Notes: generated by a model from the sequence alone, not told the origin. A DNA stretch of 64,000 bases from Candidatus Acidiferrales bacterium (GCA_035934015.1 DASYYH010000023.1:186001-250000); one strand, 5' to 3'; positions 53,023-63,194 are shown, numbered from the stretch's first letter. A program made the numbers and translations.

Positions 53023-53916
53023 ATGCCGAAACTGATTCGACGGACTTTCATCGCGCCCGATGGGAAACTTCGCGCGATCTGGCGCGCCGCAATCTACTAC
53101 GTCGCCGTGCGCTGGATTTTAGCCATACTTTGGGACCGGCCATACACCGCCATTGCAGATTGGCTGCACATCAGTTCTGGAATATCTGCCGCTGGCGACG
53201 TCTTGCTTGAGGCGGCGGTATTCATCGCGGCATTTCTTGTGACCGGCGCATTCGCGCTCTATGAGCGCCGCCGCGTCGATAGTTATGGGCTTTCTATCTC
53301 TCGCGCACTGAGGCGGGAAACTCTGGAAGGATTCATTCTCGGAATGATTGTGCCCGGGGCGATCGCGCTGGGAATGATTTTGTTTGGCGGAATGCAGATC
53401 AAAGGGCTGGCCCTCAGCGGCACAGCATTGCTGCTTTCTGCGTTCGCATGGCTCATTGCAGAAATCTGTGTAGGCATCGCGGAAGAATTCATGTTTCGAT
53501 CTTATCTGCAGCAGACGCTGTGGAAGAGCATCGGCTTCTGGCCTTCCGCCACAGTGATCGCGCTCATTTTTGCCGGTGAACATTATTTCTTCAAAACCGG
53601 TGAAAACATCTGGGACGTAATCCAACTGATCTCATTCAGTCTGCTGCTGAGCTACAGCATGTTGCGCACAGGCACGTTGTGGTTTGCTGTGGGTTTTCAC
53701 GCCGCTTTCGACTACATGCAACTCTTTGTCATTGGCACGCCGAATGGCGCGGATATTCCCGCTGGGCGGCTGCTGAACGTTCAATTCAACGGACCCGCAT
53801 GGCTGACCGGCGGCGCGCTTGGCACCGAAGCAAGTTTTCTGATGTTCCCTGTGATGGCGCTCGTATGGTTTTTTGTTTGGTGGCGTTTTCGAAAGAATGC
53901 GCCGCTTCAGATTTAG
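53023..53916 (+). CDS. CPBP family intramembrane glutamic protease
   Basis: 297 residues, ATG at 53023. About eight membrane segments. The CPBP/Rce1 motifs are visible: EEFMFR (EExxxR), an FxxxH-type motif near FAGEH, and GFHAAFD (HxxxD/N). In bacteria these act in CAAX-like processing, bacteriocin immunity or regulated intramembrane proteolysis. Substrate unknown. Convergent with the ADOP permease. Confidence 0.85.
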   Translation: MPKLIRRTFIAPDGKLRAIWRAAIYYVAVRWILAILWDRPYTAIADWLHISSGISAAGDVLLEAAVFIAAFLVTGAFALYERRRVDSYGLSISRALRRETLEGFILGMIVPGAIALGMILFGGMQIKGLALSGTALLLSAFAWLIAEICVGIAEEFMFRSYLQQTLWKSIGFWPSATVIALIFAGEHYFFKTGENIWDVIQLISFSLLLSYSMLRTGTLWFAVGFHAAFDYMQLFVIGTPNGADIPAGRLLNVQFNGPAWLTGGALGTEASFLMFPVMALVWFFVWWRFRKNAPLQI

Positions 53917-53949
53917 CCTGAAGAATTTAATTCTCACCACAACTCAGAA

Positions 53950-56613
53950 TCATTCGTACCGCAGCGCGATCATCGGATCCACGCGAAGTGCGCGGCGCGC
54001 CGGAATGTAGCACGCGAACAGCGCGACGAGCGCCAGGAGAATCGCGGCGCCCGCAAACGTTGCAGGGTCGTCCGCGCTCGCGGAAAAAAGCAAGCTTGCC
54101 ATCAATCGCGTCAGACCGATTGACACAGCGAATCCGATTGCGACTCCGACGAGCGCGATTTTTATTCCTTGTTTCAGCACCATTCGCAAGACATCGCTGC
54201 GCTGCGCACCGAGCGCGATGCGAATTCCAATTTCGTGCGTGCGCTGCGCGACGGAATAGGAAATCACTCCGTAAATTCCGATGGCCGCAAGAATCAGCGC
54301 GAGCGCACTGAAAAGGCCGAGAAGCACGAGTGTAATTCTTCGCGTCGAGACGGAATCGCTAACGAGTTGATTCATGGTCGAAATCGCGAAGATGGGCTGA
54401 TCTTTGTCAATCGAGGCAATCGCTGCACGAATCGATTTCATCAGCGCGGCGGGATCGACGGACGATTTCACCAGCAGGTTCATGTCGTTATTCGCTTCTT
54501 GCCGATACGGCAGATACACTTCGAGACGCGCGGGATTCGCGAGTCCGTAAAGTTTTGTGTCGCCAACCTCGCCGACAATGGTGATCCATTTCGGCGGATT
54601 CTTCCCCATGGGATCGAGGTGGCCGGACATAAATCTTTTCCCGATGGGATCTTCGTTCGGAAAATATTCGCGTGCGAGTTTTTGATTGATCATTCCGACG
54701 AGGGCCGCATTTTCGTTGTCCGCATCCGTGAACGTGCGGCCGCGAAGAAGAGGGATTCCGAGCGTGCGGAGATAATCGGAGCTGACGTCGTGGTAGTCGG
54801 GGTGCGGATAGCTTCCCGGCTTGAGCACGGGCATTCCCTCGATGGTGATGTCAGCGCGGTTGTGATTGTCCGTAAGCGGAACGACTGTTCCCACGGCGGC
54901 GCTCTCGACGCCCGGCAGAGCGCGCACGCGATCGAGAACTTGCTGCCAGAAATTCAGGACCGCGGGATCTTTCGCATATTGCTGTGTCCGCAAATCCATT
55001 TCCATTGTCAGAACGCGGTCGGGCCGAAAGCCCGGATTTACGTTCATCAGGTTGTACAAACTTTTCATCATCAAGCCCGCGCCGACGAGGAGAATCAGCG
55101 CGAGAGAAATTTCGGCAATGGCGAGAATGCCGCGCAGGCGATTTTGGCTTGCCCCTACGGTCGCCGTTCGTCCACCTTCTTTCAATTCCGTTTGAATATC
55201 CGGTTTTGTCGAATGCAGCGCAGGCGCGAGACCGAAAATAAATGCGGCGAGCACGACGACTCCCGCCGCAAAGAAGAGCACCGCGCCGTTCAAACTTACG
55301 GATGCGCCGGAAAGCATATCCATGGGAATCAACTTCGCGATCCCTTGAATGCCGGCAAACGCGAGAGCCAGCCCCAAAATGCCACCGAGACAGGCGAGAA
55401 CAAAACTTTCCGTCAACATTTGACGAATGATGCGACCACGGCCGGCACCGAATGCGATGCGCAGGGCAATTTCCTTGGTGCGAGCAGCGCCGCGAACCAA
55501 GAATAGATTCGCGACGTTTGCGCAAGCGATCAAAAGAACAAACATCACAGCAGCGAAGAGGACAAGGATTGCCGGCCGCGCATCGCTCACGAACGCGTCG
55601 CGGATGGACATGAGCGCGACGCTGCACTGGTCGTTCGCCGCGGGATATTCCCTAGCCAGGCGCGCCGCGACTCCTTCCATCTCGGCGCGCGCCTGCTCGA
55701 AAGTCGCGTTTGGCGCGAGTCTCCCCATCACGACCATGTCGCCACGATCGCCACGCTCGGCGGCTGCTTCAGAATGGCCGGTGATCCAGACGCCGATCGG
55801 TTCCATAACGTCCGTTTTATCGACAGAGAAGAAATCCGGCGGCAAGACGCCAATGATCGTGAAACTGCGGCCATCGAGCGAAATGGTGCGGCCGACAGCG
55901 TTGCGGTCCCCGCCAAGATGCGATTGCCAGAGCTGATAACTCAGCAGCACGACCGGCGCGGTTCCAGATTTTTCTTCCGAGGGATCGAAATCACGGCCAA
56001 GAATCGGGTGCACGCCGAGCATGGAAAGAAAATTCGGTGAGACGGCTTCACCGCTGATGCTTTCCGGCTGCGCGACGCCCGAGAGATCGAATCCAACGCT
56101 ATAAACCGCAGCCATCTGTGAGAACATATGGCTCTGCGCACGCCAATCGAGGAAATTTGGATACGAGACGCTGACGTTTCCGACCCTTGGCGTCGTCTCG
56201 TGAAGCACGATCAAGCGGGGCGGGTTCTGGTAAGGCAGAGGCCGGAGGAGCACGCCATAAACCACCGAAAAAATTGCGGTGTTGGCGCCGATGCCGAGAG
56301 CGAGCGTGAGGATGGCGATAGCGGTAAAGCCGGGATTCTTCGCAAACATGCGAAAAGCGAAGCGCACGTCTTGCGACAAATGCTCGAGCCAGGACCAGCC
56401 CCAGGAATCATGACTCACTTCGCGTAGAGCGAGGAGATTTCCAAAATGTTTTTTCGCGGTCATGTGCGCCTCCTCTGGCGGAAGCCCGGTCTCGGCGTGT
56501 TCTTTTTCGCGGAGTTCGATGTGCAGGCGCATTTCTTCGTCGAGTTCGCGATCGAACTGCGCGCGCCGGAGAAGCATCGAGAGCCGACGGGAGAATTGAG
56601 CGAACCAGTTCAT
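53950..56613 (-). CDS. ADOP-type ABC permease (acidobacterial duplicated orphan permease, MacB/FtsX fold)
   Basis: 887 residues, ATG at 56613. N-terminal basic helix region (RRLSMLLRRAQFDRELDEEM) typical of ADOP, then MacB-like periplasmic domain between TM1 and TM2 and three C-terminal helices, with the fold repeated in the second half (WPxQR-like FGLAPALHS; GVISYSVAQRTHEIGIRIALGA). No ATPase subunit is encoded nearby, hence orphan. PadR regulator 10 bp upstream. Function of ADOP proteins is not established; export or envelope roles are assumed. Confidence 0.92.
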   Translation of the reverse strand: MNWFAQFSRRLSMLLRRAQFDRELDEEMRLHIELREKEHAETGLPPEEAHMTAKKHFGNLLALREVSHDSWGWSWLEHLSQDVRFAFRMFAKNPGFTAIAILTLALGIGANTAIFSVVYGVLLRPLPYQNPPRLIVLHETTPRVGNVSVSYPNFLDWRAQSHMFSQMAAVYSVGFDLSGVAQPESISGEAVSPNFLSMLGVHPILGRDFDPSEEKSGTAPVVLLSYQLWQSHLGGDRNAVGRTISLDGRSFTIIGVLPPDFFSVDKTDVMEPIGVWITGHSEAAAERGDRGDMVVMGRLAPNATFEQARAEMEGVAARLAREYPAANDQCSVALMSIRDAFVSDARPAILVLFAAVMFVLLIACANVANLFLVRGAARTKEIALRIAFGAGRGRIIRQMLTESFVLACLGGILGLALAFAGIQGIAKLIPMDMLSGASVSLNGAVLFFAAGVVVLAAFIFGLAPALHSTKPDIQTELKEGGRTATVGASQNRLRGILAIAEISLALILLVGAGLMMKSLYNLMNVNPGFRPDRVLTMEMDLRTQQYAKDPAVLNFWQQVLDRVRALPGVESAAVGTVVPLTDNHNRADITIEGMPVLKPGSYPHPDYHDVSSDYLRTLGIPLLRGRTFTDADNENAALVGMINQKLAREYFPNEDPIGKRFMSGHLDPMGKNPPKWITIVGEVGDTKLYGLANPARLEVYLPYRQEANNDMNLLVKSSVDPAALMKSIRAAIASIDKDQPIFAISTMNQLVSDSVSTRRITLVLLGLFSALALILAAIGIYGVISYSVAQRTHEIGIRIALGAQRSDVLRMVLKQGIKIALVGVAIGFAVSIGLTRLMASLLFSASADDPATFAGAAILLALVALFACYIPARRALRVDPMIALRYE

Positions 56614-56623
56614 TTCGTTTCTC

Positions 56624-56953
56624 TCACGCGGTCTGAATCACGCGGGTGATGGCGTTCACGACGCGTTCAAATTGCGATTGCTCGATCTCGAGTTGCTTGC
56701 GACCGAGCGGCGTCAATCGGTAAAAGCGCGCACGGCGATTTTCCGCCGTCGCGCCCCAGGACGCCTTCACCCAGCCTTTGACAAGCATGCGCTGGAGCGC
56801 GGGATAGAGCGAGCCTTCCTCGACCTGCAGGACGTCTTCGGAATTTTGCTGGATGGTTTTGGCGATTTCGTAGCCGTGCAGCTCGCGGCGGCGGGCGAGC
56901 GTTTTCAAGATCATGAGATAGAGAGTGCCGGGGGGAATTTCATCGCGATGCAT
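56624..56953 (-). CDS. PadR family transcriptional regulator
   Basis: 109 residues, ATG at 56953. PadR winged helix: GTLYLMILKTL, RRELHGYEIAKTIQ, EEGSLYPALQRM, AENRRARFYRLTPLGRKQL. A single-domain PadR upstream of an ADOP permease is the usual arrangement in Acidobacteriota, and it probably represses that gene. Confidence 0.95.
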   Translation of the reverse strand: MHRDEIPPGTLYLMILKTLARRRELHGYEIAKTIQQNSEDVLQVEEGSLYPALQRMLVKGWVKASWGATAENRRARFYRLTPLGRKQLEIEQSQFERVVNAITRVIQTA

Positions 56954-57055
56954 GAGGCGCTCCTGACATAGATTGGCGATGCATAGTTAGACTATGGAAT
57001 GGTAGATTGGTGAGCCGGAAAATGTCAAGCGGCAAACGAGCCGGGCGAAAGCGCT

Positions 57056-58501
57056 CTACTTCGGCTCAGGAACCGTGGGCTGCGGATATGCCTTCTGCAA
57101 ATCCTTTTGGTATTCCGCGAAAAGCTGCTGAATGCGAGTGAACTCGGTTTTTACGGCGCTGCGCAGCTCCGGACGCGTGGCGAAATCATAGAGGATGGCA
57201 GCTTCGGTTTCCGCGTCGATCATAAAGCCGGAATGGCCGACTTCGGTGGTGGCGTCGGCGAGCATTCCGTAAGTGTGATTGGAAAAATTTGAGGACTTCG
57301 CTGTGACTTCGATTCCCGGGATTTGACTCGAGACGCTGCCGGTCTCTTCGTAGCCTTCCGGTTTGCCCGGTTCGGGAATGATGCCCGTAGCGCCGAACTG
57401 CTTTATATAGGCGAAGTCCAATTCTGCGAGTGTGGAGACAGAAATGCCATCGCGCTGCGAGCCATAGTGATCGATCTTAACTTTCGTGCCGGTGGCGAGA
57501 GCGGCGGCGCGCGCGGCGTTGTTGACCATTTCGGTGATCTGGTCGAGATAAACCGAATCCGGATAGCGGATGTAAAAGTCTGCGACTGTCTTGTCCGGCA
57601 CGACGTTCGGAGCGGCGCCGCCTTCAATAATGGTTCCCTCGATGCGCGCTTCGGGGCGCATGCTGGCACGAATCGCGTCGATATTATCGAAGAGCTTGAT
57701 GACCGCTTCGAGCGCGTTTCGCCCGTCCCAGGCAGTCAACTCGTGCGCGGGAGCACCGGAGAACGTGTATTTGACGCCATCGATGTTCATGCAGCACGTA
57801 CCGAATCCGGCGGCGGGACGCGTGGTTACCATCAGCGAATGGCTGCGCACGATAATGTCCGCGCCTTTGAAGACGCCGGCATCCCACATGACGGTCTTGG
57901 CGTCAGGAGGCATCATTTCTTCGCCGGGAGTTCCGTAAACGGTGACGGTTCCGGGCGTGTGCGTGCGGGTCAGGAATTCCGAAATCGCGACGGCCGCCGC
58001 CATGCCGACAGGGCCTTGCGCACTGTGCTGGTCGCCGTGAAATGGACCCTGAGTCCCGCGCAGTGCGTCATATTCGAGAATGACGCCCAGGTTCGGGCCG
58101 GCTGTGCCGTGCTTATACGTAGCGACAAATGCCGTAGGCAGGCCAGCCACGCCGATGGTGACATCGAAATCGTGCGCACGGAGATAGGACGTGAGTTTGG
58201 CGACGGCCTGCGTTTCCGTGAAACCGATTTCGGGATGGCGCGTGATCCAATCGGCCATGGGAAGGAGTTCGGTGTTCATGAGTTGTTGAACGCGGGAGAT
58301 GACCTCATCACGATTTTTGTCGGACGCCGTGAGTTGCGCGACCATCGAAGGGATATTCAGCGAGCGCTCAAGCTCTTGAATTTGCTTGATGACACCGGGG
58401 GCGGCGTGGCGCTCCGTATCCGTTTCTTGAGCGGTGCAAATGCCGGCGAACAACAGCAAAAACATTCCGCAGGAAATCAACTTGCGCATCGTCCGATCCA
58501 T
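57056..58501 (-). CDS. Secreted M20 family amidohydrolase (AbgB-like)
   Basis: 481 residues, ATG at 58501 behind a strong AGGAGG site. Signal peptide about 5-25 (MRKLISCGMFLLLFAGICTA). Peptidase M20 core: EYDALRGTQGPFHGDQHSAQG (the usual CGH-type metal motif is HGDQH here), GTPGEEMM with the catalytic Glu, and a Bacterial_exopeptidase dimerisation domain (FSGAPAHELTAWDGRNALEA). Likely a periplasmic peptidase or aminoacylase; substrate unknown. Confidence 0.88.
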   Translation of the reverse strand: MDRTMRKLISCGMFLLLFAGICTAQETDTERHAAPGVIKQIQELERSLNIPSMVAQLTASDKNRDEVISRVQQLMNTELLPMADWITRHPEIGFTETQAVAKLTSYLRAHDFDVTIGVAGLPTAFVATYKHGTAGPNLGVILEYDALRGTQGPFHGDQHSAQGPVGMAAAVAISEFLTRTHTPGTVTVYGTPGEEMMPPDAKTVMWDAGVFKGADIIVRSHSLMVTTRPAAGFGTCCMNIDGVKYTFSGAPAHELTAWDGRNALEAVIKLFDNIDAIRASMRPEARIEGTIIEGGAAPNVVPDKTVADFYIRYPDSVYLDQITEMVNNAARAAALATGTKVKIDHYGSQRDGISVSTLAELDFAYIKQFGATGIIPEPGKPEGYEETGSVSSQIPGIEVTAKSSNFSNHTYGMLADATTEVGHSGFMIDAETEAAILYDFATRPELRSAVKTEFTRIQQLFAEYQKDLQKAYPQPTVPEPK

Positions 58502-58616
58502 TAGCGCCTCCTGAACGCACCTCTGCCGCGATTCGCGGCGTAATATTCCACAATCGTGATGCGGACGCTAGAGTTTTCGGGGGTGATCCGCGCAATGATG
58601 GGCGGAGAAAATCGGT

Positions 58617-58805
58617 TCACGCGTCAGACAGGGATTCGTCAAAATTCGCGCTCATACCCGCTTCGGATGGCGACTGCTGCTCGGCAGGGTCGAAAATCTC
58701 GCCGCAGTCGAGGCATTCGAAGTACTCCTCGTGCTCATCCTTGGCGATGAGAATCGTCCTAGAGTGCAGGCAGTGCATCGCGGGCGTCTTGGAATCAGCG
58801 GCCAT
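58617..58805 (-). CDS. Small protein with CxxC motif
   Basis: 62 residues, ATG at 58805. Contains MHCLHS and ECLDCGE, so a half zinc-ribbon with possibly Cys/His/Cys/Cys ligands, followed by an acidic Ser/Glu tail. No strong ribosome site. Could be a small zinc protein; hypothetical. Confidence 0.5.
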   Translation of the reverse strand: MAADSKTPAMHCLHSRTILIAKDEHEEYFECLDCGEIFDPAEQQSPSEAGMSANFDESLSDA

Positions 58806-58856
58806 CAGCTAGAACCGCGTTGATTATAACATCTCGACGGCTATCGTCTCGCGAAG

Positions 58857-59258
58857 CTAATGCGCCGCCTGCGGTGTGGCTTTCGTTGCCTGCGCAGTTA
58901 GAATGGCGAGCACGAACGCGACCACGATCAGGGCCGGAACGTCGCCGTACAAATGCCCGCGATGCTCAGGGAATTGAAATGCCTGAACGGCCATGATGCC
59001 GCCGTGCACGATGCTGGACCAAACGGTGAACCAGATGAGACTCAAGTTGCGGAACGGCTGTCTTGCGGCGGAAAGGAGAAACACGCCGAGCGTAGCGTAA
59101 ACGCCCAGAATCATCTCCAGGTACATCGAGCGACCGCTCAAGTGCCAGGCCCATCCCGCCGGCCAGACAATCGTCAAAGGATAGATGCCCACAATGAAGA
59201 TGATCCCCACGAGAACAAGCGCGATGCGAAGAGCCTTGACGCTGGTATTTTCGTTCAT
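58857..59258 (-). CDS. Small four-helix membrane protein
   Basis: 133 residues from the ATG at 59258, behind AAGGAGGG; the open frame upstream is longer but reads as non-coding. Four membrane helices (about 10-32, 48-68, 75-95, 108-127). Resembles a class of small 4-TM proteins of unknown function (possibly DUF6632). No motif to assign a role. Confidence 0.7.
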   Translation of the reverse strand: MNENTSVKALRIALVLVGIIFIVGIYPLTIVWPAGWAWHLSGRSMYLEMILGVYATLGVFLLSAARQPFRNLSLIWFTVWSSIVHGGIMAVQAFQFPEHRGHLYGDVPALIVVAFVLAILTAQATKATPQAAH

Positions 59259-59468
59259 GAAAAACCCTCCTTCGTAGTGTTCCATCTTTCTATTTCGTAA
59301 AGGGAGGCCCGATTGGCGCGGATTAAAGCATAAAGAAAAGCAATTTGCGACAATTTGTATTGCGAAATCACGGCCCATGGCCCGCATCCGGCAGTTGACA
59401 AAGTTAGAAAAGGAAACTATGGATGCTGTTCGCTTATCATTGCGGACAGCGAATCGAGGCGCGAGAAA

Positions 59469-60527
59469 TTGGCAACAGAGACGATATTGCACAAGCGGCT
59501 CGGAGCGGCGCTTTTTTATGGTTTCATTGCGCTGGTGGCGTATTTCGTTTATTTGGTGTTTCAGCCGTTTCTCGCGCCGCTGTGCTGGGCTGCTGTGCTT
59601 GTCGTGGTGTTTGACCCGCTGAACCGGCTGCTAAAGAGACGATGGGGGAAAACGCGAGCGGCCGCGGCGTGTACGGTGCTCGTCACTTTGCTGCTCATTC
59701 TGCCGGCAATTGGTGTCGCCATGGCATTCATTCACCAAGGGCTGCAAGCGGCAGGGGCTGTGCAGCAGGAGATCAATAACGGCGGATTCGAGAAGGTGAA
59801 TCGAGCATGGATCTGGCTGGCGCAACATGCTCCTGGCCAGACGCCAGAAAGCCTTTCGCAGATGCTGCACCGCGCGATCGAGGCCGTGGCCGAATTTCTG
59901 GCCTCTCAGGTCGGCGCAATACTGAAGAACGTCGCGATTTTCCTGTTTGATCTCGCGGTGACGCTCCTGGCGATGTTTTATCTCTTCCGCGACAACGAAG
60001 AGCTGATGGAGCGCGTCCGGCAACTGCTGCCGTTTGAGCGCGGGTCGCGCGAGGAGATGCTTGGCAAATCGCGGGATTTGATCTTTGCCAGCGTGACTTC
60101 GACTTTGCTCGCCGCTGTGCTGCATGGCCTGGGAGGCGGAGCGGGGTTTGCGATTGTGGGAATTTCGGCGCCCGTCTTTTGGGGCGTGGCGATGGCATTT
60201 CTTTCGCTGCTGCCGGTTGTCGGCGACCTGGTGATCTGGATACCGGCGATGATCGATCTGATCGTGACAGGGCATTGGGGAAAGGCGATTTTCCTTGCGG
60301 CGATGCTGGCAGCGGTGGTGGGCGTGGCGGACAACGTCATACGGCCTTGGCTGATCAGCGGACGAGCGCAATTGAGCGGGCTGCTGGTGTTCATCAGCGT
60401 TCTTGGCGGAATCGCCGTATTTGGAATGCTGGGGATTGTGCTGGGGCCGATCGTGGTGGCGACTGCGGCGAGCGTGCTGGAACTTTATGCGCACAGGAAG
60501 CCCAACATCGGTGAAGGAACAGCTTGA
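59469..60527 (+). CDS. AI-2E family permease (PF01594)
   Basis: 352 residues from a TTG at 59469, where GAGG lies 9 nt upstream; no in-frame ATG exists before the first helix, and the longer TTG at 59355 adds a segment that reads as non-coding. Seven or so membrane helices with the PF01594 features: PFLAPLCWAAVLVVVFDPL, long soluble loop (about 95-180), then FLSLLPVVGDLVIWIPA and the C-terminal GIVLGPIVVATAAS. Members include TqsA and Na+/H+ antiporter-like proteins; the substrate is not known. Confidence 0.85.
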   Translation: MATETILHKRLGAALFYGFIALVAYFVYLVFQPFLAPLCWAAVLVVVFDPLNRLLKRRWGKTRAAAACTVLVTLLLILPAIGVAMAFIHQGLQAAGAVQQEINNGGFEKVNRAWIWLAQHAPGQTPESLSQMLHRAIEAVAEFLASQVGAILKNVAIFLFDLAVTLLAMFYLFRDNEELMERVRQLLPFERGSREEMLGKSRDLIFASVTSTLLAAVLHGLGGGAGFAIVGISAPVFWGVAMAFLSLLPVVGDLVIWIPAMIDLIVTGHWGKAIFLAAMLAAVVGVADNVIRPWLISGRAQLSGLLVFISVLGGIAVFGMLGIVLGPIVVATAASVLELYAHRKPNIGEGTA

Positions 60528-60580
60528 CGAGCTCTGGTGGGACACAGGCCAGAGGCGTGTTAGAGTAAGCGCCGCTTGAA

Positions 60581-63040
60581 ATGTCGGGAAAAGAAATGAC
60601 TCCAAAGAAAAGTTCGCTGCCAGAGCTCAGGCCAGAGCAATTGCGGTGGACGTGCGACCCGAAGACCGTGCCGTACGCTACTTCGGCAGAAGCGCCGTCG
60701 ATCGGCGGGGAAATCGGGCAGGAACGGGCGCTTCGCGCACTGCGCATGGGCGTGGAGATGACCGCCCAAGGATATAACGCGTTCGTTTGCGGGCTGACGG
60801 GCACAAGCCGCGGCGGAATGATTGTGCGCATGATCGAGAGTATCGGCCCGAAGACGCAGGCATCGCTGGACCGCTGTTACGTGAACAATTTCAAGAATGC
60901 GGACCGCCCACGCCTGCTGACGCTGCCGCCGGGGCAAGCAAATTCGTTCCGGAAGGAAATGGAGTCTGGAATTGAATTCCTGCGGCGAAGAATTCCGCAA
61001 GTATTCGAAGGCGAGCCGTTCCAAAGGCAGAAATCGCGCATCGTGGACCGCTATACGCAGCGAGAAAAAGAATTGATGGACGACTTCACGCGGCGAATCG
61101 CGCGAGAGCAATTCGCACTGGGGCGCATGCAAGTCGGAGCAGTGGCGCTGCCGGAGATTTTCCCGGTCCTCGAAGGGCAGATGGTGCCTATCGAGGAAGT
61201 TCCGAAGCTCGTGCAAGAAGGAAAGATCGAGACGACGGCGGCGGAAGACCTCGAACGGAAGTATGACCAGTTCCGGCAGGAATTCACGGTTGTCTACCGG
61301 AAAACGCTTTCGCTCTCGCGCGAGCTGGCAAGCGAGATGAGTTACCTTGAACAGGAAGCAGCATCCGTGTTGGTGGATGGAGTCATCGAGGAGTTGAAAG
61401 AGAAATATCCGAACGGGCACATCGCAGAGTATCTCGAAGAAGTACGGCACCATATCCTGGACAATCTGGATCCCTTCAAGGAGCGCGAAGGCGAAGACGA
61501 ACAGCCGCCGTCGGAAGGCGGAGGAAGCCCACGGGCAGAAAGGGCAGAACGCGATCCTTTTCGCGTCTACGGCGTGAACGTGATTCTTTCGCACGGAGAG
61601 CAGGAAAGTTATCCGGTGATTTTCGAAACGATCCCGACATACGCAAACCTGTTCGGCACGATTCACCGCAGCTACGATGCGCGTGGCGGATGGAGCTCAG
61701 ACTTCATGGATTTGCGGGGAGGTTCGCTGCTGCGCGCCGACGGCGGCTTTCTGATCATGTACGCGCTGGATACGCTGACAGAGCCGGGCGTGTGGCGAAC
61801 GCTGAAACGCACACTGAATCACAGCAAACTCGAAATTCAGCCGGTGGACATGTTCTTTCCGTTCAGCACTCCGGCGATGAAGCCGGAACCGATCGAAGTG
61901 CGCGTGAAGATCATTTTGATCGGCGACCGCGAGATGTACGAGCTGCTTTACAACTTCGAGGATGACTTCAAGAAAATTTTCAAAGTGCGCGTAGAGTTCG
62001 ATGAGGAAATGAAGTGGGGGCCGGGAGTGGTCGAGCATTACTGCGGACGGCTGCGCAAGCTCTGCGATGACGAGAAGCTGCTGCCGTTTGACCGCGAAGC
62101 CATAGCCGTACTGATGGAACACGGCGTGCGCCAAGCGGGACGACGCGGGAAAGTGACGGCAAGATTCTTCGACATTGCAGATGTGGCGCGCGAGTCGAGT
62201 TACGCCGCGCGGCAAACGGGCGCGACGCTGGCTACCGCCGCGCATGTGCGCGAGGCGCTGGAAGCCAAGATTCAGCGGCACAATCTGGTCGAAACGAAAA
62301 TTCAGGAGATGATTGAGAAGGGAATGCTGCTCATTGATGTGGAAGGCGAACGCGCCGGGCAAGTGAACGGGCTGAGCGTGCTTGAGCTGGGAGGATATGC
62401 CTTCGGTAAACCGGTGCGGATCACGGCGTCGGCGGCGCTGGGCAAAGCGGGGATTATCAATATCGAGCGGGAATCGAATTTGAGCGGGCGGTTCCACGAC
62501 AAAGGCATGCATATTATCTCGGGCTACCTGCGGCGAACGTTTGCGCAGGACAAGCCGCTGTCGCTGGCGGCCAGCGTGTGTTTCGAGCAATCCTATTCCG
62601 GAGTGGACGGAGACAGCGCGAGTTCGACGGAGATCTATGCGCTGGTTTCTGCACTCGCTGGCGTACCGATCCGGCAGGATTTGGCTGTGACGGGTTCCGT
62701 CAATCAACAGGGCGATATCCAGCCGATTGGCGGAGTGAATGAGAAGATCGAAGGATTTTATGATGTATGCCGCGTGAAAGGGATGACCGGAAAGCAAGGC
62801 GTCCTGATTCCGATTGAGAATGTGGATGATTTGATGTTGCGCGAAGACGTGGTTCATGCGGTCGCGGCCGGCAAATTCCATATTTATCCTGTTGCGCGGA
62901 TTGAAGAAGGAATCGAAATTCTTACGGGCACGAAAGCGGGCAAGCAAAATGCAAACGGAAAGTTCGAAGAAGGAAGTGTTTTTGCGCTGGCCGACGCGCG
63001 GCTGCGCGAAATGGCCAAAACCCTCAGCGAATTCGAATAG
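60581..63040 (+). CDS. Lon-like ATP-dependent protease (AAA_32/LonC-like)
   Basis: 819 residues, ATG at 60581. N-terminal AAA_32-type ATPase with a coiled-coil insertion (about 140-310, KIETTAAEDLERKYDQFRQE region). The Walker A-like loop reads CGLTGTSRGGM, with Arg for the usual Lys and Gly for the Thr/Ser. Walker B region is GGFLIMYALD. The Lon protease domain at about 610-790 keeps the Ser (GDSASSTEIYALVSA) and Lys (GGVNEKIEGF) dyad. Probably cytosolic protein quality control. The degenerate Walker A casts doubt on ATP turnover. Confidence 0.88.
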   Translation: MSGKEMTPKKSSLPELRPEQLRWTCDPKTVPYATSAEAPSIGGEIGQERALRALRMGVEMTAQGYNAFVCGLTGTSRGGMIVRMIESIGPKTQASLDRCYVNNFKNADRPRLLTLPPGQANSFRKEMESGIEFLRRRIPQVFEGEPFQRQKSRIVDRYTQREKELMDDFTRRIAREQFALGRMQVGAVALPEIFPVLEGQMVPIEEVPKLVQEGKIETTAAEDLERKYDQFRQEFTVVYRKTLSLSRELASEMSYLEQEAASVLVDGVIEELKEKYPNGHIAEYLEEVRHHILDNLDPFKEREGEDEQPPSEGGGSPRAERAERDPFRVYGVNVILSHGEQESYPVIFETIPTYANLFGTIHRSYDARGGWSSDFMDLRGGSLLRADGGFLIMYALDTLTEPGVWRTLKRTLNHSKLEIQPVDMFFPFSTPAMKPEPIEVRVKIILIGDREMYELLYNFEDDFKKIFKVRVEFDEEMKWGPGVVEHYCGRLRKLCDDEKLLPFDREAIAVLMEHGVRQAGRRGKVTARFFDIADVARESSYAARQTGATLATAAHVREALEAKIQRHNLVETKIQEMIEKGMLLIDVEGERAGQVNGLSVLELGGYAFGKPVRITASAALGKAGIINIERESNLSGRFHDKGMHIISGYLRRTFAQDKPLSLAASVCFEQSYSGVDGDSASSTEIYALVSALAGVPIRQDLAVTGSVNQQGDIQPIGGVNEKIEGFYDVCRVKGMTGKQGVLIPIENVDDLMLREDVVHAVAAGKFHIYPVARIEEGIEILTGTKAGKQNANGKFEEGSVFALADARLREMAKTLSEFE

Positions 63041-63194
63041 CAAAGCCGCGATTTCCCATGTCCTGCCGCAGAGTTAATCTCTTACCCCGTCGATGCGGTT
63101 AAGACACTTTCCAAACGAGAACTGTCACCAGCGGTTTTTGGGCGATTCACTTCATGTGTGGAATTAGCAAAGGTCAAGGCTGGACTCGCGAAGG

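Noticed and set aside
57323-58504. 393-codon open frame antisense to the M20 hydrolase
   Set aside because: Complement of a conserved gene with an intact signal peptide and metal motifs.
61697-63043. 448-codon open frame antisense to the Lon-like protease
   Set aside because: Complement of a well-supported conserved gene; rich in His/Arg/Gln with no motif.
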